NCBI GenBank assembly: GCA_902782785.1
Contig: CACZOH010000101.1
Coordinates: 1 to 14,375, forward strand
DNA from: an uncultured Ruminococcus sp.
GTDB lineage: Bacteria; Bacillota; Clostridia; Oscillospirales; CAG-272
Reading direction: 5' to 3'
Length of the DNA stretch: 14,375 nt
Position numbers and translations under genes: made by a program. The notes below the pieces were generated by a model. That model had not been told where the DNA came from and did no database searches. It saw only the letters and a list, made by a program, of their open reading frames with translations. This document shows positions 11,995 through 14,375 of the stretch, one piece after another; the first letter of the stretch is position 1; each line of letters begins with the position of its first letter.

Positions 11995-12532
11995 GTCGTA
12001 TATCGGTGACGGTACAGAAGAAGCAGCGGCGAGGGGTTTCGCCCAAAAAGATGCGGAGCATTTTTTGGAGACGCTCAATAAATACGTCGATGTTTTTCAG
12101 CGAAAGGAGTTCTATGACCGGTATCTCCATGTAATGTATGAAACGGATGACGAAATAGCCGCTTTAAAATCAGCTGCCGAGTATTGTGATATCGTTTCAA
12201 GCAATATCGTCGACTCTACTATCGACGTTATACTCAATTGCTGCACAGATTATTATCCCGAAGAGATTGATTATGCAATACACTCACTGATTCCGTGCCC
12301 GGACAGATATTTAAGTAATGAGCCGAAAACGTCTGTATCGGCGGGAGAGACGGTATGTATTCCATGCATCGAACTTGAATGCATATACGATATGATCAAA
12401 TCCGAACTGATTGATGAGAGTACTGCAGCATATCTTCTTCACACCACAAAAGAAACTCTGCAACTGCTGTTGAAAGAGTATGACAAATCTTTCGAGGAGG
12501 ATGAACCGATGACACCGGTAATTCAAGAATAG
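11936..12532 (+). CDS. Hypothetical protein overlapping the clpX-like gene, 198 aa
   Basis: The gene starts inside the end of the ClpX-like gene in another frame (59-base overlap). AGGAGG at 11921-11926 serves either ATG 11936 (9-base spacing, preferred) or GTG 11933. I do not recognise the family. The first half is charged and helical (KAHEDFRQWRYESY, KDAEHFLETLNKYVDVFQRKEFYDRYL) and the second contains cysteines (NCCTDYYPEE, IPCPDRYL, CIPCIELECIYDM), not in a classical zinc-finger spacing. There is no signal peptide or membrane segment. The overlap implies translational coupling, so it is a candidate adaptor, substrate or regulator of the ClpX-like protein (inference). Confidence 0.7.
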   Translation: MKLNQSLRKAHEDFRQWRYESYIGDGTEEAAARGFAQKDAEHFLETLNKYVDVFQRKEFYDRYLHVMYETDDEIAALKSAAEYCDIVSSNIVDSTIDVILNCCTDYYPEEIDYAIHSLIPCPDRYLSNEPKTSVSAGETVCIPCIELECIYDMIKSELIDESTAAYLLHTTKETLQLLLKEYDKSFEEDEPMTPVIQE

Positions 12533-12571
12533 TACATCGCCCATGTTGCGACGCAGCCCTTAAACACAAAA

Positions 12572-12709
12572 ACCCGCCGAAAAACGGCGGGCATTTTTTT
12601 GCAAAAAGAAAGAGCTTTGAGGATTTCAGGAAAGGGACGAGAACCCAAAATCCTGTCAAGCTCCTTTGTTGGTTCACGATAAATTGATGAACCTTGTATC
12701 GTCCGTCTT
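12572..12709 (-). ncRNA. Second candidate small RNA with UCGUCCCUUU loop
   Basis: A promoter motif (12716-12726) on the minus strand has no coding sequence before the terminator at 12573-12591. The intervening RNA of about 138 bases has a GGTTCA/TGAACC hairpin (12671-12693) and a long stem: GAGCTT/AAGCTC (12612-12617 with 12658-12663), then GGATTT/AAATCC (12621-12626 with 12648-12653). Its loop reads GGGUUCUCGUCCCUUUCCUG on the minus strand, the same UCGUCCCUUU found in both loops of the RNA at 4573-4716. It ends in CCCGCCG/CGGCGGG followed by TTTTTG. Overall architecture differs from the first RNA; promoter, loop and terminator logic agree. Confidence 0.62.
12573..12599. terminator. Bidirectional terminator
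   Basis: CCCGCCG (12573-12579) pairs with CGGCGGG (12585-12591). The plus strand continues CATTTTTTT, closing the clpX-like operon; the minus strand continues TTTTTG, closing the small RNA. Confidence 0.85.
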
Positions 12710-12715
12710 AATTCT

Positions 12716-12726
12716 ATTATGACAGA
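12716..12726 (-). promoter_or_regulatory. Element-wide promoter motif for the second small RNA
   Basis: On the minus strand: TTGAAAAATCTGTCATAATAG. It lies between two convergent genes, so it can only serve the RNA downstream. Confidence 0.65.
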
Positions 12727-12766
12727 TTTTTCAAAAAAACCGAAGTGTCAACAATACTAATGTTTT

Positions 12767-13366
12767 TTATATTTTTATAGTAGAAATGTATTTATACACC
12801 GTTGTTCTTGAGCACTTCATTATCCGAGCAATATCCGTCACGGTCAGGTTGCCGGTAAGGTATAGTTTATGAAGACGATAAAATTCTTTAGGAATATCAT
12901 CGGACGAGAATTCCGGACGACCGATTTTCTTTCCTTTAGCACGGGCGTTATTTATTCCGGATCTAACACGCTCACTGATTATATCTCTCTCCATCTCCGA
13001 AAAAACGCCCCACATCATCAACATTCCTTTAGTCATAGGGTCGATTTCGTCTGATCGGCAATCCACTATAAAGCTTCCAATGATAAGTCGGAGCTTTTTC
13101 TCTTTTACGGCCTCCAAAATCTCACACAAATGTTTTGTAGATCGCGTAAGCCTCGACACCTCTGTCGCCGCAATGGTATCTCCCGGCTGTACTGACTCGA
13201 ATAACCGTTTCAGTTCGGCACGGTCTTTGTCCGTTCCTGACGCGTACTCCCAATAGATATTTTTTTCGTCGGCGACACCGAGCTTGAGAAGCTCCTGCTT
13301 CTGGCGCCCTACGTCCTGCCGCGTCTCGTCAGTCGAGCAACGCGCATAGCCCCAAGTTGTGTTCAT
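12767..13366 (-). CDS. Serine recombinase (resolvase/invertase family)
   Basis: The 199-residue product has the small serine recombinase layout. The catalytic domain starts WGYARCSTDETRQDVGRQ, with nucleophile S11 and R9. EVSRLTRST follows (R72, R75), then the long E-helix MERDIISERVRSGINNARAKG (about 125-145), KKIGRP, and a C-terminal helix-turn-helix NLTVTDIARIMKCSRTTVYKYI (173-194). Length is normal. It would resolve dimers or invert or delete DNA between two sites. The frame is open to 13387, but ATG 13366 is preferred because AAAGGAGG lies 7 bases upstream. Its promoter (13500-13529) looks classical, unlike most others here. No res-type site is obvious. Confidence 0.9.
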   Translation of the reverse strand: MNTTWGYARCSTDETRQDVGRQKQELLKLGVADEKNIYWEYASGTDKDRAELKRLFESVQPGDTIAATEVSRLTRSTKHLCEILEAVKEKKLRLIIGSFIVDCRSDEIDPMTKGMLMMWGVFSEMERDIISERVRSGINNARAKGKKIGRPEFSSDDIPKEFYRLHKLYLTGNLTVTDIARIMKCSRTTVYKYISTIKI

Positions 13367-13499
13367 AGATAAACCTCCTTTGCTCAAAAAAGTGTTGTTT
13401 TTATAATGTGTTCATTAAACCCTTGTTTTCGATATTTTTCGGCGCGTTTTCAATTGTCCACGCAACCAAATGATTTACTGAACATATCCCATCATCCTT

Positions 13500-13529
13500 A
13501 TTATAAGAGCAAAATAAATGTATATGCAA
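13500..13529 (-). promoter_or_regulatory. Sigma-70-like promoter of the serine recombinase
   Basis: TTGCAT, an 18-base spacer and TATAAT on the minus strand, about 135 bases before the start codon. The sequence ATAATAAGGATGA at and after the -10 is shared with the tyrosine recombinase promoter at 6125. Confidence 0.6.
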
Positions 13530-13603
13530 TACTCTATATGCGCGATCGGTTCCGACGCTTGCTTAATCTGTTAAAAAACTGAAAAGACTAAAGGGGGCTG
13601 TTT

Positions 13604-13647
13604 TAAACAAGCCGCCAGGGGCGTGAATTTTTTTGCACACCCCTGGC
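13604..13647 (-). terminator. Terminator of the 13672-14283 gene
   Basis: GCCAGGGG-C-GTG pairs with CAC-A-CCCCTGGC (13614-13625 with 13636-13647), an 11-bp stem with one mismatch. The minus strand continues GGCTTGTTT. Confidence 0.7.
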
Positions 13648-13671
13648 TTAACCTTTTAATCGTCCTCCTCG

Positions 13672-14283
13672 TCATTCGATTTTTTTCATCATTTTGTATA
13701 TCTGCTCGTCAGACATTTTTGATAATTCACGAAAGCGTTTTACGTATTCTTCTCCGTACCAGTCATATTCAACCGTTTGCTTATCCAGATTAATCGTATA
13801 TTCCGATTCAACGGAATCTTCACTATTTTGGTCAAAGAAAAACTTCATTTTCTGAGGCTTGTGTTTCAAGATATAATCAAGGACCTGATTGCCGGTTTTG
13901 CTTGACATTGCCATATAGTATTGTGCGTCAGATTCCGATATAAGACCTGCTGTCAACATATCTTCGATGTTTTCAAAATCGGAAGCAAAGGTATAGGAAT
14001 GCTCTCTTATATAGGCGACAATTGTGGCATAACCTTCCCAATGTGCCTCGTCGGCTTGACATCCTGCCCCGTTGACAAAAACACAAGGCTCATCGGTAAT
14101 ATCTACCAATTCCGTTGTTCCCAGATATTGCTTCAATTCCTTTACGCGTTTGCTGTTGTACAAATCCCGAACAAAAAGCATGATTTGATATCCTCTGCCG
14201 GACGGATATCCATCGCCTCCACAGTATTGTTCGATTTTGACTTCTCCGTTTGAAACGACTTTCATAATACAACTTGTTCCCAT
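13672..14283 (-). CDS. Conserved hypothetical protein, DGYPxGxG type, 203 aa
   Basis: The product begins MGTSCIMKVVSNGEVKIEQY and continues CGGDGYPSGRGYQIMLFV. This recalls a widespread phage/plasmid hypothetical family that starts MGTR... and has a YRQ-DGYP-GHG motif. NGAGCQADEAHWEGYATIVAYI and a central EHSYTFASDFENIEDMLT segment follow. No signal peptide or membrane segment is seen, and the C-terminus is highly charged. Function of the family is not known to me. The frame opens at 14301, but ATG 14283 is preferred (AAAGG 9 bases upstream, MGT start typical). A promoter motif lies at 14359-14369 and a terminator at 13604-13647, so it is a single-gene unit. Confidence 0.75.
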   Translation of the reverse strand: MGTSCIMKVVSNGEVKIEQYCGGDGYPSGRGYQIMLFVRDLYNSKRVKELKQYLGTTELVDITDEPCVFVNGAGCQADEAHWEGYATIVAYIREHSYTFASDFENIEDMLTAGLISESDAQYYMAMSSKTGNQVLDYILKHKPQKMKFFFDQNSEDSVESEYTINLDKQTVEYDWYGEEYVKRFRELSKMSDEQIYKMMKKIE

Positions 14284-14358
14284 GTTAAAAAACCTTTCCA
14301 AGGGCTCGGACCGACGTTGCGGGATCCCGATAATTTTTAACCCTTTTGCTTTGTATAC

Positions 14359-14369
14359 ATTATGACAGA
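14359..14369 (-). promoter_or_regulatory. Element-wide promoter motif at the right edge
   Basis: On the minus strand: TTTCAATCTGTCATAATGTA. The leader of about 70 bases to the ATG at 14283 contains a CGGGATCCCG palindrome. Confidence 0.6.
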
Positions 14370-14375
14370 TTGAAA

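Larger units (their letters stand above)
13367..13671. other. Non-coding region upstream of the serine recombinase
   Basis: The region contains the recombinase leader, a second possible -10 on the minus strand (CATTATAA near 13405), the promoter at 13500-13529 and the terminator at 13604-13647. A resolution site could lie here, but I see no paired inverted repeats typical of one. Confidence 0.4.

Noticed and set aside
12396..12677. Minus-strand frames over the end of the 11936-12532 gene and the small RNA
   Set aside because: They read through the terminator stem at 12573-12591 and lack ribosome binding sites; the RNA interpretation explains the promoter, hairpins and terminator.
1..14375. 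CRISPR array, tRNA or rRNA genes
   Set aside because: No regularly spaced direct repeats with unique spacers, no cloverleaf with CCA-type acceptor, and no rRNA-like sequence was seen. The recurring TCTGTCATAAT motif is far too widely and irregularly spaced for an array.

Overview
The window looks like part of a mobile element (a plasmid or integrative element) from a low-to-moderate GC Firmicute, most likely a gut Clostridium-class organism. The reasons are strong AGGAGG-type ribosome binding sites, compact genes each closed by an intrinsic terminator, a Tn916-type excisionase, and recombinase and Rep types common in Clostridia. I ran no database search, so the host and every family call rest on motif recognition. 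There are no rRNA or tRNA genes and no CRISPR array.

Layout. 1-2060: a 5'-truncated pRiA4b ORF-3 family gene with an N-terminal helix-turn-helix, then an unrecognised 256-residue protein. 2182-3060 (minus): a Tn916-type Xis and an unknown 135-residue protein. 3390-4389: an unknown 241-residue protein (family X) facing a 53-residue minus-strand protein. 4573-4716 (minus): a highly structured candidate small RNA. 4755-6135 (minus): a tyrosine recombinase whose long leader holds two tandem structured modules. 6438-8128 (minus): a second family X protein and a Mom-like DNA-modification/GNAT protein. 8483-9645: a gene II/X-like replication initiator followed by AT-rich palindromes. 10015-12532: a small family X-like protein, then a ClpX-like AAA+ ATPase overlapping an unknown partner gene. 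12572-12709 (minus): a second candidate small RNA. 12767-13366 (minus): a serine recombinase. 13672-14283 (minus): a conserved hypothetical of a phage/plasmid type.

The most striking feature is regulatory. About 13 copies of one motif, TCTGTCATAAT or TCTGTCATTAT with small variants, occur between genes. Nearly all are oriented as extended -10 promoters toward the gene or RNA that follows. Two of them have no coding sequence immediately downstream. Each instead faces a compact RNA that ends in a strong intrinsic terminator. The two RNAs share the loop sequence UCG(G)UCCCUUU. That loop contains GUCCCUU, the exact complement of AAGGGAC. AAGGGAC touches the AUG of the replication gene and also occurs in the leader hairpins of the small gene at 10126.

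A working model (inference): the element runs its own regulon from one promoter type, and trans-acting small RNAs restrain translation of the replication initiator. Two recombinases plus Xis handle integration, excision and resolution. The ClpX-like unfoldase with its overlapping partner and the Mom-like protein are accessory functions.
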